NCBI GenBank assembly: GCA_002383375.1
Contig: DFYR01000040.1
Coordinates: 1-64,000, forward strand
Source: Spirochaetaceae bacterium UBA4077
GTDB taxonomy: Bacteria > Spirochaetota > Spirochaetia > Treponematales > Rectinemataceae
Length of the DNA stretch: 64,000 nucleotides
Direction of reading: 5' to 3'
A model generated the notes under the pieces. That model was not told the origin of the DNA. It searched no databases and saw only the letters and a list, made by a program, of their open reading frames with translations. Below, piece after piece: positions 1 through 7,949 of this stretch. The translations under genes were made by a program, and so were the position numbers. Position 1 is the stretch's first letter. The number at the start of each line of letters is the position of its first letter.

Positions 1-996
1 AAGGGCTTGCTTTCCGGCTTCTTTGGGCTGCTGCTCTCCATGGTAGGCTTGAACCCTTCCCTAGGAACAGAGCGTTTTACCTTTGGAATCACCAGGCTCC
101 TTACCGGATTTTCCACCATGCCTGTGCTTATCGGCCTTTTTGCCATCTCGGAAGTGCTTTCCCAAGTCGAGCTTCTGAACGAGGGAAAACTCCAAAGAGT
201 TTCCAGCAAGCACAAGATCGGTGAGATATTCCCTCGCCCTAAAGAGCTCAAGGGACTTTGGAAGGTCATTCTCGGCTCTTCAATCCTGGGAACGATAATA
301 GGGATTATTCCGGCCACCGGAGGCTCGATAGCTTCCTTTATGGCCTACAACGAGACTAAACGCTTTTCCAAGAATCCTGAAAGCTTTGGTACCGGCAACC
401 TGGCCGGCATTGCAGCCCCGGAAGCGGCGAACAATGCGACCACCGGCGGAGCCATGATTCCTCTCATCACATTGGGAATCCCCGGCGATGTAGTTACATC
501 CGTCATGCTAGGGGCTCTGATGATCATCGGCGTCCAGCCCGGTCCCTTGCTCTTCTCCCAGTCGCCCCAAATCGTGAACAATCTATTTGTGGGATTCATG
601 GCGGCTCAGTTTCTCATGCTGGTTCTGGGCTACTTCAGCATCCGCGCTGCAAACCTTATCTTCAAGGTGCCCTTGGGAATTCTCTATCCGACAATTCTCT
701 GCCTTTGCCTATTAGGTGCTTATTCATTGGGCAACAGCGCTTACGACGTTCTCTTGGCCATTATATTCGGCGTTGTGGGCTATTTCATGAAAAAATATGG
801 TTTCTCCGCTCCCGCGGTGATACTGGGACTCATCCTTGGCCCAATAGCCGAGCAGGAGTTGGGCCGGGCACTCATCATCTCCTACGGAGACTGGACGGTA
901 CTCTTCAAGTCGCCGCTGTCGATAATATTCTATGCCTTCGCAATATTTTCAGTAGCGTATTCGCTCGGCCTGTTCAAGAAGAAAAAGCGGGTGTAG
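1..996 (+). CDS. tctA: TctA-family tripartite tricarboxylate transporter permease, C-terminal part
   Basis: Integral membrane permease of a tripartite tricarboxylate transporter, which imports a carboxylate captured by a periplasmic TctC-type receptor. The frame is open from base 1 and gives about 331 residues, against about 500 for the family, so the N-terminal third lies outside the window. The family signature is visible: a PATGGSIASF loop, GTGNLAGIAAPEAANNA, then GGAMIPLITLGIPGD, followed by several hydrophobic helices and a basic KKKKR tail. TctB and TctC are not in view and may lie upstream. The substrate is unknown; the neighbouring pectate lyase suggests a uronate-related acid, which is inference only. 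Confidence 0.93.
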   Translation, partial: KGLLSGFFGLLLSMVGLNPSLGTERFTFGITRLLTGFSTMPVLIGLFAISEVLSQVELLNEGKLQRVSSKHKIGEIFPRPKELKGLWKVILGSSILGTIIGIIPATGGSIASFMAYNETKRFSKNPESFGTGNLAGIAAPEAANNATTGGAMIPLITLGIPGDVVTSVMLGALMIIGVQPGPLLFSQSPQIVNNLFVGFMAAQFLMLVLGYFSIRAANLIFKVPLGILYPTILCLCLLGAYSLGNSAYDVLLAIIFGVVGYFMKKYGFSAPAVILGLILGPIAEQELGRALIISYGDWTVLFKSPLSIIFYAFAIFSVAYSLGLFKKKKRV

Positions 997-1027
997 TTGC
1001 TCGAATGTAGTTCTTCGAAGCTTGTTG

Positions 1028-1068
1028 TAAAAGAGGTCGCCCGGGTTTACGGGCGAGCTCTTTTTTTT
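1028..1068. terminator. Bidirectional intrinsic terminator between convergent genes
   Basis: A strong stem with arms AAAAGAGGTCGCCCG and CGGGCGAGCTCTTTT (one internal two-base mismatch) closes over a short GGTTTA loop. It is followed by a T8 run on the plus strand and a short T run on the minus strand. It sits between the ends of the TctA permease and the TRAP receptor gene, so it can serve both. Confidence 0.85.
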
Positions 1069-1073
1069 CCGCC

Positions 1074-2060
1074 TTACTGCGCGAGTACCTCAGCCCAAGT
1101 GGTGACAGGCCAGGCAGTCTTGAAAAGCCCCTCCACCGCCTGTTTCGCCTTATCACGGATCGCTCCTGCGTCGGGCTGGGTAATGCGCATTCCTGCCGCC
1201 TTCAGCTGGTTCAAGAGGTCGTTTTCGCTGGCCTTCATCTTATCGGTAGCCCAGGCGCAGGCGCGGTGCATCGCCGTGGTTACCAGCACCTGGTCCTGGG
1301 GCGAAAGTCTTGCGTAGAAACCGTTGTTGGCGCAAACCCAGCCGACCGCCACAAGGTGATTTGTCAGGCTCAGCTCCTTTTGGACTTCCGCAAGCTTGAA
1401 GGAAACGATCTGGGTCAGGTCGCCTTCTGAGGCCTCAGCCCTGCCGGTTTTGAGCGAGTCGTAGAGTTCGGGCAGGGGGACTGGCACAGGCTGTGTTCCG
1501 AGGGATTTCCAGACGGTTATCCAGGTTTCTACTACGGGAAGGCGTAGTTTGAGGCCCGCAAGGTCGGCAGGCCCCCGGATCGGTGTATTCGAAGTGGTCT
1601 GGCGCAAGCCGCGGTAAACAGTGCCCAGGCTGATCATACTGCCGTTCATGAAAACCTGGTTTTTAGCCTTCTCCCCCAGGGGACCGTTCCACACCTTGAG
1701 AAAGTGCTCGTAATCCTTGATCACATAGGGAGCGTTGAAGAAGAAATATTGGGGAGCGAAAACCTCAACAGGCCGTCCCCCCGTGAGCTGGATGTCCACG
1801 AGCCCCTGGGCGCATTGGATGTTCACATCTTCCTCGGAAGACTCTCCGGCGATGACCTTGACGGAAATCCTACCCCCGCTTTCGGTCCGGACGATGGAAG
1901 CGAACGTTTCCGCCGCATCGACGAGTATGTGGGGCGACTTGAAGGGGGAAGCGGCGATAATGTTGATCTTTGATTGCTGCTGGGCTAGGCAGAGCGGGCC
2001 TAATGCGGTGACGAGAAGCGCTAGGGCGAGGATGAGCCTTCGGATAACGGGATTTTTCAT
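1074..2060 (-). CDS. TRAP transporter solute-binding protein, DctP family
   Basis: Periplasmic receptor of a TRAP-type carboxylate/uronate transporter. The 328-residue product starts with a signal peptide (KNP.., hydrophobic core about 9-25, cleavage near CLAQ). DctP-family features include ASPFKSPHILVDAAETFA near the N-terminus, GLRLPVVETW-like segment KLRLPVVETWITVWKSLG and the PVPLPELYDSLKTGRAEASEG hinge, where substrate carboxylates are usually bound. A ribosome-binding site (AGGAGG) precedes the start. No DctQ or DctM membrane subunit is present nearby, so the receptor is an orphan in this window. It points towards the pectate lyase gene, suggesting but not proving uptake of a pectin-derived acid. 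Confidence 0.9.
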   Translation of the reverse strand: MKNPVIRRLILALALLVTALGPLCLAQQQSKINIIAASPFKSPHILVDAAETFASIVRTESGGRISVKVIAGESSEEDVNIQCAQGLVDIQLTGGRPVEVFAPQYFFFNAPYVIKDYEHFLKVWNGPLGEKAKNQVFMNGSMISLGTVYRGLRQTTSNTPIRGPADLAGLKLRLPVVETWITVWKSLGTQPVPVPLPELYDSLKTGRAEASEGDLTQIVSFKLAEVQKELSLTNHLVAVGWVCANNGFYARLSPQDQVLVTTAMHRACAWATDKMKASENDLLNQLKAAGMRITQPDAGAIRDKAKQAVEGLFKTAWPVTTWAEVLAQ

Positions 2061-2115
2061 ACATACCTCCTAACACGATTTCGTGGGAAGTAGTACGGTG
2101 GTGCTTTACTGTGAG

Positions 2116-2142
2116 TTTATAACATATGACGTCTGTTGTCAA
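2116..2142 (-). promoter_or_regulatory. Possible sigma-70 promoter of the TRAP receptor gene
   Basis: Reading the minus strand, a perfect -35 TTGACA (2137-2142) is followed after 15 bases by TATAAA (2116-2121). The spacer is shorter than optimal and contains a partly palindromic ACAGACGTCATATGT, which might be a regulator site. Confidence 0.4.
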
Positions 2143-2192
2143 GCGACGCTTTTGTCGCGAGCCTCGACGCCGTCGACTGGTCGAGACTGGGA

Positions 2193-5180
2193 TTACAGCC
2201 GCGCCCCTACGCCGGCCGGTACCGAACCGCCGGGAACCAGGAGCCCCTTCATGTCTATCGATCCGTCCTCGCGATGCTCAGGGATAATGCCACGCATGTC
2301 GATGATGGCGAAAATCTCCCTGTCCAGCTTCTGGCCAAGCTTGTTGGCGCAGGTTGCGCCGTTCCAGAAATAGTTGCTTGCCGATTCGAGTTCAGGCATT
2401 TCCCTGTAGATGTCGCCGCTTCCCCCGGCCATTGAAAGGATGCCACTCGCCTTGAAGAGCCTCGCCCCGTCGCCCTTGCCGTAGAGATTGATGTTGGGGC
2501 CCTTGTTGCCATAGGAAGTGCAGTTTTCAAGTATGACGCCAGGGTTGGAGTTGCTGGAGATTCCGCTGGTGCCGTTGGCGTAGGCGATGCTGTTCCTTAA
2601 AAGGTGGGGCACGGTAATCCCATCCCCGCCCAGCTTGAAGCCGTTGCCGTCTCCGTTGCCAGAGCCGTCGGAGAGGGAGCCGTTGCCGTAGGACAGGCAG
2701 TCTTCGATGCGCACGGCGCCGATGGGGCCGGTTTCGATCTTGCTGTACAGGTCCCAGCCGTCGTCGATGTTGGAGTAGGCGATGCAGCGCCTGAAGATGT
2801 TCCCTTCGCCCACGGTGAGCTTAGCCGCGAAGCCGTCGGCGTTGTTGGCGGCTGAGTCACAGTTGTCGTGGGAGACACAGCTTTCGATGAGGTTGTCGCG
2901 CGGCCATTTTTCGGGCGCTTCCGCGCTGGAGCCGCTTATCTGGAGGCCCGTGTCGCCGCAGTCGTAAGTTCTGACATTGCGGACTATGTTGTTGCTGCCC
3001 GCTACCTGGAGGCCTTTGACGTTGTCCGGGGTGTTGCGGATGTCGATCCCGTCGATGATCCAATAGTCGCCGGAGAGCAGCATGGCTCCGGAGCTCGAAT
3101 ACCCGAAATCGAAGATCGCCCGCTCGCCGGGATAGGAGACTAGGATTTTAGGCTGGTCGGCATTTCCGCTGTTGCCCCGCTCGATCTCCAAGGTTTTGGG
3201 CGGGTAGTAGACGCCGCCCCGCAATACTACGGGTTGGCCCGGCCTGGTGTAGTATAGCCCTGAGTTCAGGTCCAGGGGCGATTCGATGCTTCCGTCGCCG
3301 AAGGGCGAGCCGTCCCTGGCTACGTAGAGTTTTTCGCCCTCGATGGTGCGATAGATCACCGAATGGGTGAGGACTATAGGATCGTAGCTCTCTACATAGC
3401 GCCGAAGCTGGCTGTCGTAGCGGGCGATGGCCATCTTTTCGCTGGGCTTGAAAGACGGATCGGGTGTGAAGCTGACGAAGAAATCGTTGATGCCCCAATC
3501 GAGCCTGATATCGGCCTTGAAGTCCTCGAGCGCCCTCACCCGGGCGCCCTCGATGAGGATTTTTTTATCGCCGTCCTGGACCTTGAGAAGCCCGTCGGCG
3601 TTGGCAGTAAAGACGAAGGGGTAGGATTCGCTAGTATAGGAGCTTGGAGAGTCCACCTTGGCGACCAGGGGCACCAGGAGGGGAGGTTCTTCGACCGCCG
3701 GAGGATCGCTTCGGGGATCGGTGATCTTTATGGAAACGTCGCTTACCGTGGCATTGCAGCCCCGGGCGACCGAAAAACCGACATAGACATGGTCAGGATC
3801 GAGCCGCAAAAGTTTTTCCGGACCGTAAAGGATGAATTCGGTGATGCTCTCCTCGGTCGCATAGGGCTTGTGGACTATGGCGTGATAGCCGGTATTACTC
3901 TTCTTGAGGGTAAGGCGGAAACTGTCGCCCGTCCTGACCAGGTCGGCGCTGTCGTAGCTGTAGGCTCTTGAGAGGCTCGTGCCGTACTGGGCTATCCCCG
4001 CGTCGCCCGAGGCGATGATTTCTTTCGTCAGGCCGGTGACGAATCGGGCCCCGAGGGTATCCTTGCTGGTCTTTTTGACTCCCGCGATGATTTCCTCGAA
4101 TTTTGTGGCGATGACGCCAGCGGAATTCGTATAGTGATTGACCGAGCTGACGCCATGGGCGCCCAGGCTGTCCAGGGCCAGGAGACCGAAACCTTCCTGG
4201 CCGTCGGCAGTGGGATTTATATAGTCGATGGTGAAGGTGGCCGAGAGCTCGAAATTCTCGGTCTTGGGATCGATAACCGTATAATAGAAGGAAAGCCCGT
4301 CGTGGAAGGCTGTGTACTTGCCGCCTTTCTGGTCGATCTGCCCGTCGGCGGGATTGTAGGAACAGGACTTAAGCCTGAAAACGAAGGCGTCGGCGTCGAT
4401 CATCTCCAAGCTGTTGAGTTCCGCCTTGGCGGACTGGCCGAACCAGGTGAAGAACCACTCCTGCTCGGCCTCTTCCTTGACCAGCTTGACCAGGGGCTTG
4501 GAGGAGGCGACCTCGTCGCCCCGGAGCGCAGCGACTTCGAAACTATAGCGCTTGCCGGGGCTCAGGTCGCGGATGATCGCTAAAGGGGCGCCTGGATCGA
4601 GCGATTCGGCGGAGAGGATGAGATGCCTTTCGGCGGCTGCTACGGATATGGTCTCCGATCCGGGATGAGCCGCCGAATCGCCTTCCCCCCACGAGACGCG
4701 ATAGGCGCCGGCTTCGCGCACGGGCTCCCAGCGCAGGAGCATCGTACCGTTACCAAGGTTCCTGCCCTGGAGCGCTGGCGACAGAAGGGGAAGAGAAAAA
4801 TCGAAGGAGCGGGTCCCCGACGATTTGGTTTCGGCGATGCCGGTTCTGGAAGCGACGATGGTAAAAAGGTAGCGCCCGCTCTTCTGGGGCTTGAATTCGG
4901 CGGTTTTTACCGCCCTGGAGGAACGGCCGAGGAGCTTCGACTCGATGGTGGAGCCGCTTACATCCATCATGTTAATCGCGGCGCGGTCGGCACCTTTGCC
5001 GCCGAGTTCCAGCCTGAAGGATACGACGATAGATCCAGGATTATCTGGAGCAAGGCTGAGTGATATAAACTCCGGGGCGGCTACCTGATCCCAGGCGATC
5101 CGCCCCTCCTGGCACCACATGAAGGGAACAAGGAGGAGGAAGGCGGATAGGGCGAGGGAAGCTCTTACTGCGCGTTTCAT
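2193..5180 (-). CDS. Secreted multidomain pectate lyase, PL9 family
   Basis: Probable extracellular endo-pectate lyase cleaving polygalacturonate by beta-elimination. The 995 residues comprise a signal peptide (1-24, ending near FMWCQ), a beta-sandwich/FN3-like region (about 140-235), a concanavalin-like module (about 235-480) and a C-terminal parallel beta-helix (about 610-990). In the helix, D782 in NADGF and D806, D807, D810 in DDGWD match the calcium cluster of PL9 enzymes. K849 in GNGFKLGG matches the catalytic lysine position, so all key residues appear intact. It lies 51 bases downstream of a small secreted-protein gene, with a short hairpin (5188-5205) between them, and is probably co-transcribed. 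Only a weak ribosome-binding site precedes the ATG. The adjacent FadR-type regulator is the likely controller. Confidence 0.88.
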   Translation of the reverse strand: MKRAVRASLALSAFLLLVPFMWCQEGRIAWDQVAAPEFISLSLAPDNPGSIVVSFRLELGGKGADRAAINMMDVSGSTIESKLLGRSSRAVKTAEFKPQKSGRYLFTIVASRTGIAETKSSGTRSFDFSLPLLSPALQGRNLGNGTMLLRWEPVREAGAYRVSWGEGDSAAHPGSETISVAAAERHLILSAESLDPGAPLAIIRDLSPGKRYSFEVAALRGDEVASSKPLVKLVKEEAEQEWFFTWFGQSAKAELNSLEMIDADAFVFRLKSCSYNPADGQIDQKGGKYTAFHDGLSFYYTVIDPKTENFELSATFTIDYINPTADGQEGFGLLALDSLGAHGVSSVNHYTNSAGVIATKFEEIIAGVKKTSKDTLGARFVTGLTKEIIASGDAGIAQYGTSLSRAYSYDSADLVRTGDSFRLTLKKSNTGYHAIVHKPYATEESITEFILYGPEKLLRLDPDHVYVGFSVARGCNATVSDVSIKITDPRSDPPAVEEPPLLVPLVAKVDSPSSYTSESYPFVFTANADGLLKVQDGDKKILIEGARVRALEDFKADIRLDWGINDFFVSFTPDPSFKPSEKMAIARYDSQLRRYVESYDPIVLTHSVIYRTIEGEKLYVARDGSPFGDGSIESPLDLNSGLYYTRPGQPVVLRGGVYYPPKTLEIERGNSGNADQPKILVSYPGERAIFDFGYSSSGAMLLSGDYWIIDGIDIRNTPDNVKGLQVAGSNNIVRNVRTYDCGDTGLQISGSSAEAPEKWPRDNLIESCVSHDNCDSAANNADGFAAKLTVGEGNIFRRCIAYSNIDDGWDLYSKIETGPIGAVRIEDCLSYGNGSLSDGSGNGDGNGFKLGGDGITVPHLLRNSIAYANGTSGISSNSNPGVILENCTSYGNKGPNINLYGKGDGARLFKASGILSMAGGSGDIYREMPELESASNYFWNGATCANKLGQKLDREIFAIIDMRGIIPEHREDGSIDMKGLLVPGGSVPAGVGARL

Positions 5181-5231
5181 AGAAATGACTCAGCAAGGAC
5201 TGAGTTTAAGCCAGCCATGGCCGTTGGTCTG

Positions 5232-5744
5232 TCACTTGACCACGATCTGGTAGATGTTAATCCCGCTGTTTTTGGAATACAAAAAGTATTCGCCGGCTCC
5301 GGGAAGGACGACAGCGGCTATACCGGCGTTCTTCTCGTCGTCCGGGGGAGCGGCAAGCTCGGCGAGCACCGATCCGTCGCTAGCCTTGGCGATGATGAGG
5401 GTCCGGGCGTCGGTCTTGCTGGAGCTGTTGGTATAGATCAGGACTTCGGCGGCGGCGGAAACGGTGAAGTGAATGGAGCGGTAATCGGCGGCTCCGCCCC
5501 CGTTCAGTTTGATTCGGTTGTTGAAGACTTCGCCGTCGGCCGCCACGCGGGGCGCCGACATGGCTTCGATGGTCACTCCCTTGTCGCTCCGGGCGAAGAT
5601 AACGAAGGTGCCGTAGGCCTTGACGGCGGTTATCTGGGCCGGGTCGAGGTCGTTGGCGGTGAAGAATTCCTCGGCGCCCAGCGTGGCGGCCGCAAACAGG
5701 CCGGTTGTCAGGCAGAACAACAAGAATATCTTTTTCCCTTTCAT
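5232..5744 (-). CDS. Small secreted beta-sandwich (carbohydrate-module-like) protein
   Basis: A 170-residue exported protein. I chose the ATG at 5744 because AGGAGG lies seven bases upstream; the ATG at 5750 would be only one base from it. A signal peptide (KGKKIFLLFCLTTGLFAAA) is followed by a domain rich in alternating polar and hydrophobic strands. It ends with GEYFLYSKNSGINIYQIVVK, which resembles the accessory carbohydrate-associated modules often fused to bacterial pectate lyases and pectin esterases. No catalytic motif is visible. Standing just upstream of the PL9 lyase, it may act as a free-standing binding module. The function is inferred from context and the fold guess only. Confidence 0.7.
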   Translation of the reverse strand: MKGKKIFLLFCLTTGLFAAATLGAEEFFTANDLDPAQITAVKAYGTFVIFARSDKGVTIEAMSAPRVAADGEVFNNRIKLNGGGAADYRSIHFTVSAAAEVLIYTNSSSKTDARTLIIAKASDGSVLAELAAPPDDEKNAGIAAVVLPGAGEYFLYSKNSGINIYQIVVK

Positions 5745-5881
5745 GGACATGCCTCCTCTACAGTACGACAATCCCCTATAGCTAAGCGGGGCGTATTACT
5801 AGTATACAATTGCCTTTTTATACAAAACAGGCCGTTTTTTGGACAAATGCGGCTTGGCACCGATTCCCTTAATATTCTTGC

Positions 5882-6583
5882 TCAAAGGCTTTGGGATTGC
5901 TTGGACAGGGTGCGCTGGTAGCTGGCATCCAGGTGCATGTGCATTGTCTTATAGGATTGCTCCGGATCCCGGGCGGCTATCGCCTGGTAAATACGTCGAT
6001 GTTCCTCGAGGGCATGGCGGTGATCCTCGGTAGTGCGGGGGGCGTCCTTGTAGGTCTTGGTGATCGACTCCATGATAATGGGGATAATGCGGGTAATAAC
6101 CGGGTTCTTAGTAGCTTCGGCGATACTCCGGTGAAAGCTGAGCTCAGCTTCTATATTTACCTTATTCTGAAGGACAATATCCTCCATTTCCTGGACGCTG
6201 GCGCCGATGGCCGCGATGGCCGCTTCGTCGGCGTTCTGGGCCGCCAGCCTGGCCACGCCTGGCTCGATGATGATGCGGGCTTCTATGAGTGCCAGCCGCA
6301 TATTAGAACTGACAACAAAGTCCAGACCAAGGGGATCTTCGGAGATACCGGGCATCTGGCGCACGAAGGTGCCCTTACCGCGGCGGATCTCAATAATCCC
6401 CTGGGATACGAGCACCTTCACGGCCTCTCTGATGGTAGGCCGGGACACTGAAAAGTGTCCGCAGAGCTCCATTTCGTTGGGAAGCTTCTCGCCCGGCTTG
6501 AGCTTATTGTCGCGGATCAGAGTCTTGATGTGCGAAGCGACTTCCTGGGAGCGGCGGGGTTCCATTGATAGATTTTTGTACAT
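5882..6583 (-). CDS. GntR/FadR-family transcriptional regulator
   Basis: DNA-binding repressor with an N-terminal winged helix (about 8-70; KPGEKLPNEMELCGHFSVSR then PTIREAVKVL) and a C-terminal FCD ligand domain (about 90-225), as in UxuR, ExuR and FadR. The 233-residue start at 6583 has GAGGAAGG just upstream; an ATG at 6622 lacks a ribosome-binding site and overlaps the -10 box. FCD histidines and acidic residues usual for metal/ligand binding are present (for example in AELSFHRSIAEA). It is transcribed in the same direction as the pectate lyase and is the likely regulator of that locus, responding to a uronate or similar acid. That assignment is inference. Confidence 0.88.
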   Translation of the reverse strand: MYKNLSMEPRRSQEVASHIKTLIRDNKLKPGEKLPNEMELCGHFSVSRPTIREAVKVLVSQGIIEIRRGKGTFVRQMPGISEDPLGLDFVVSSNMRLALIEARIIIEPGVARLAAQNADEAAIAAIGASVQEMEDIVLQNKVNIEAELSFHRSIAEATKNPVITRIIPIIMESITKTYKDAPRTTEDHRHALEEHRRIYQAIAARDPEQSYKTMHMHLDASYQRTLSKQSQSL

Positions 6584-6620
6584 AGCCTTCCTCGCCCGGA
6601 ATAGGCCGGGGTTTATTTTC

Positions 6621-6648
6621 ATTATATACCATCTGGCGATGAGGACAA
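6621..6648 (-). promoter_or_regulatory. Sigma-70 promoter of the FadR-type regulator gene
   Basis: On the minus strand, TTGTCC (6643-6648), 16-base spacer, TATAAT (6621-6626). It lies 38 bases upstream of the chosen start codon. Confidence 0.55.
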
Positions 6649-6715
6649 GCTATGGGAGGTCAGACCTCATATCTCCTGCCGGTCTGGGTAAAAGGCGGCT
6701 GGCTTTGAAAGCTGC

Positions 6716-7948
6716 TCATTCCTCCAGAAACGCGGTTTCCTCGGGGCGGGCGACCACGTGGGGCGAACCGAGCCCAAGGAGTTTTTCAATTTCCTCGCTC
6801 TTCTTACCCTTTATCGCGCTTAGCTCGGTGGAGGAAAAATTCGTTATGAGTTTTGCCTTATTGTTGACCAGAACTACTGAATCGCGGCCGAAGTCACCCT
6901 GGACGTTTACCACGCCGCGCGGCAGAAGGGATTTGTGCGCCCTCATGGCTGCGAAGGCTCCTTCGTCTACGCTAAGGCTGCCCTTGGGCTGGGAATTTTT
7001 AAGCCAGCGGATTCTGTTCTTGAGGGCGCCCTCCGCGTCGAAGAGGGTGCCTATCGGCTCACCGGAGAGGAGTCTGGAGATAACCCGAGGCTCCCTGCCG
7101 TGGGCGATTACGACCCGACAACCCGCATCTCGAGCAATCTCCACCGCCGCCAGCTTGGTTTTCATGCCGCCGGTGGAAAACTCCGAACCTCGTCCTCCCG
7201 CGAAAGAGCGCTGCTCCCCGGTGAGCCTGCGCACGTAGGGCACCGGTCTTGCCTGGGGATTCGTCCTGGGATCGGCATCGTAGAGGTAATCCACGTCCGA
7301 AAGGATTATAAGGAGATCCGCCCCTATTTTGCTGGCCACATAGGCGGAAAGCCTGTCGTTGTCCCCGAAGGCATTGCCGATTTCTGCCGTGGAAAGAGTA
7401 TCGTTTTCGTTAAAAACGGGAACGACCCGGTCGGCCAGCAGTGTTTCAATGGTAGCCTGGAGGTTCAGGTAGGAAGCCCTATCGTCCCAGGCGTCCCGGG
7501 TTACTAGGAGCTGGGCGGCGGTGAGGCCGTAGACGCCGAAGGCTTTTCGGTATTCTTCCATAAGAATAGGCTGGCCGATGGCGGCGCAGGCCTGGCGCAT
7601 CCTTACTTCGGTTAGTCGTTTCGCGATGCCAAGCTCCCGGGCACCCATGCCGATAGCTCCCGAGGTGACGAGAATCAGCTGCTTGCCCGCGGCTACCAGC
7701 TCTGAGAACTGTTCGGCTACCTGGTGGATATAGGCGCTGTCCACCCCTGGCCGGCCCGTGTCGGCTCCGGAGGGCTTGTGAAAGCGGGTAAGGCGGACTG
7801 GGGCGCCTTTCGGTTTTGTTATGGTCGCGGTACCGATTTTTACCACGATCCGAGTCGCCGCGGCCAGGGCGGCCCTGGCCGCCCTGGCCGCGGCTTCCTC
7901 GCTTACCGCCTGGAGGGTAGCTGTATTCAAAGCATCGGTCTGCATCAT
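6716..7948 (-). CDS. proB: Glutamate 5-kinase with PUA domain
   Basis: First enzyme of proline synthesis: phosphorylates L-glutamate to gamma-glutamyl phosphate in the cytoplasm. The start at 7948 lies one base after the proA stop codon, with AAAAGGGG upstream; the product is 410 residues. The amino-acid kinase domain begins at RIVVKIGTATI and carries the VTSGAIGMG, NENDTLSTAEIGN-like and LIILSDVDYLYDADP segments. A PUA domain (about 300-400, KGSLSVDEGA to LGLGSPHVV) follows, as in the E. coli enzyme. An unusual alanine-rich N-terminal extension of roughly 30 residues precedes the kinase fold, and its DNA is a large perfect inverted repeat (see separate entry). The proA-proB order is the reverse of the common one. 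Confidence 0.95.
   Translation of the reverse strand: MMQTDALNTATLQAVSEEAAARAARAALAAATRIVVKIGTATITKPKGAPVRLTRFHKPSGADTGRPGVDSAYIHQVAEQFSELVAAGKQLILVTSGAIGMGARELGIAKRLTEVRMRQACAAIGQPILMEEYRKAFGVYGLTAAQLLVTRDAWDDRASYLNLQATIETLLADRVVPVFNENDTLSTAEIGNAFGDNDRLSAYVASKIGADLLIILSDVDYLYDADPRTNPQARPVPYVRRLTGEQRSFAGGRGSEFSTGGMKTKLAAVEIARDAGCRVVIAHGREPRVISRLLSGEPIGTLFDAEGALKNRIRWLKNSQPKGSLSVDEGAFAAMRAHKSLLPRGVVNVQGDFGRDSVVLVNNKAKLITNFSSTELSAIKGKKSEEIEKLLGLGSPHVVARPEETAFLEE
7857..7894. repeat. Perfect 17-bp inverted repeat inside the proB 5' coding region
   Basis: Arms of 17 bases (7857-7873 and 7878-7894) are exactly complementary around a CCTG loop. The sequence encodes the alanine/arginine stretch at about residues 19-31 of ProB, a part absent from typical glutamate kinases. 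Such a GC-rich hairpin 55-92 nt into the message could slow translation, or it could be a small palindromic insertion. Confidence 0.85.
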
Positions 7949-7949
7949 A

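Noticed and set aside
5854..5877. TTGGCAC-like half of a sigma-54 promoter near the FadR-type regulator
   Set aside because: There is no GC pair ten bases after the GG, and no gene starts downstream in that orientation.
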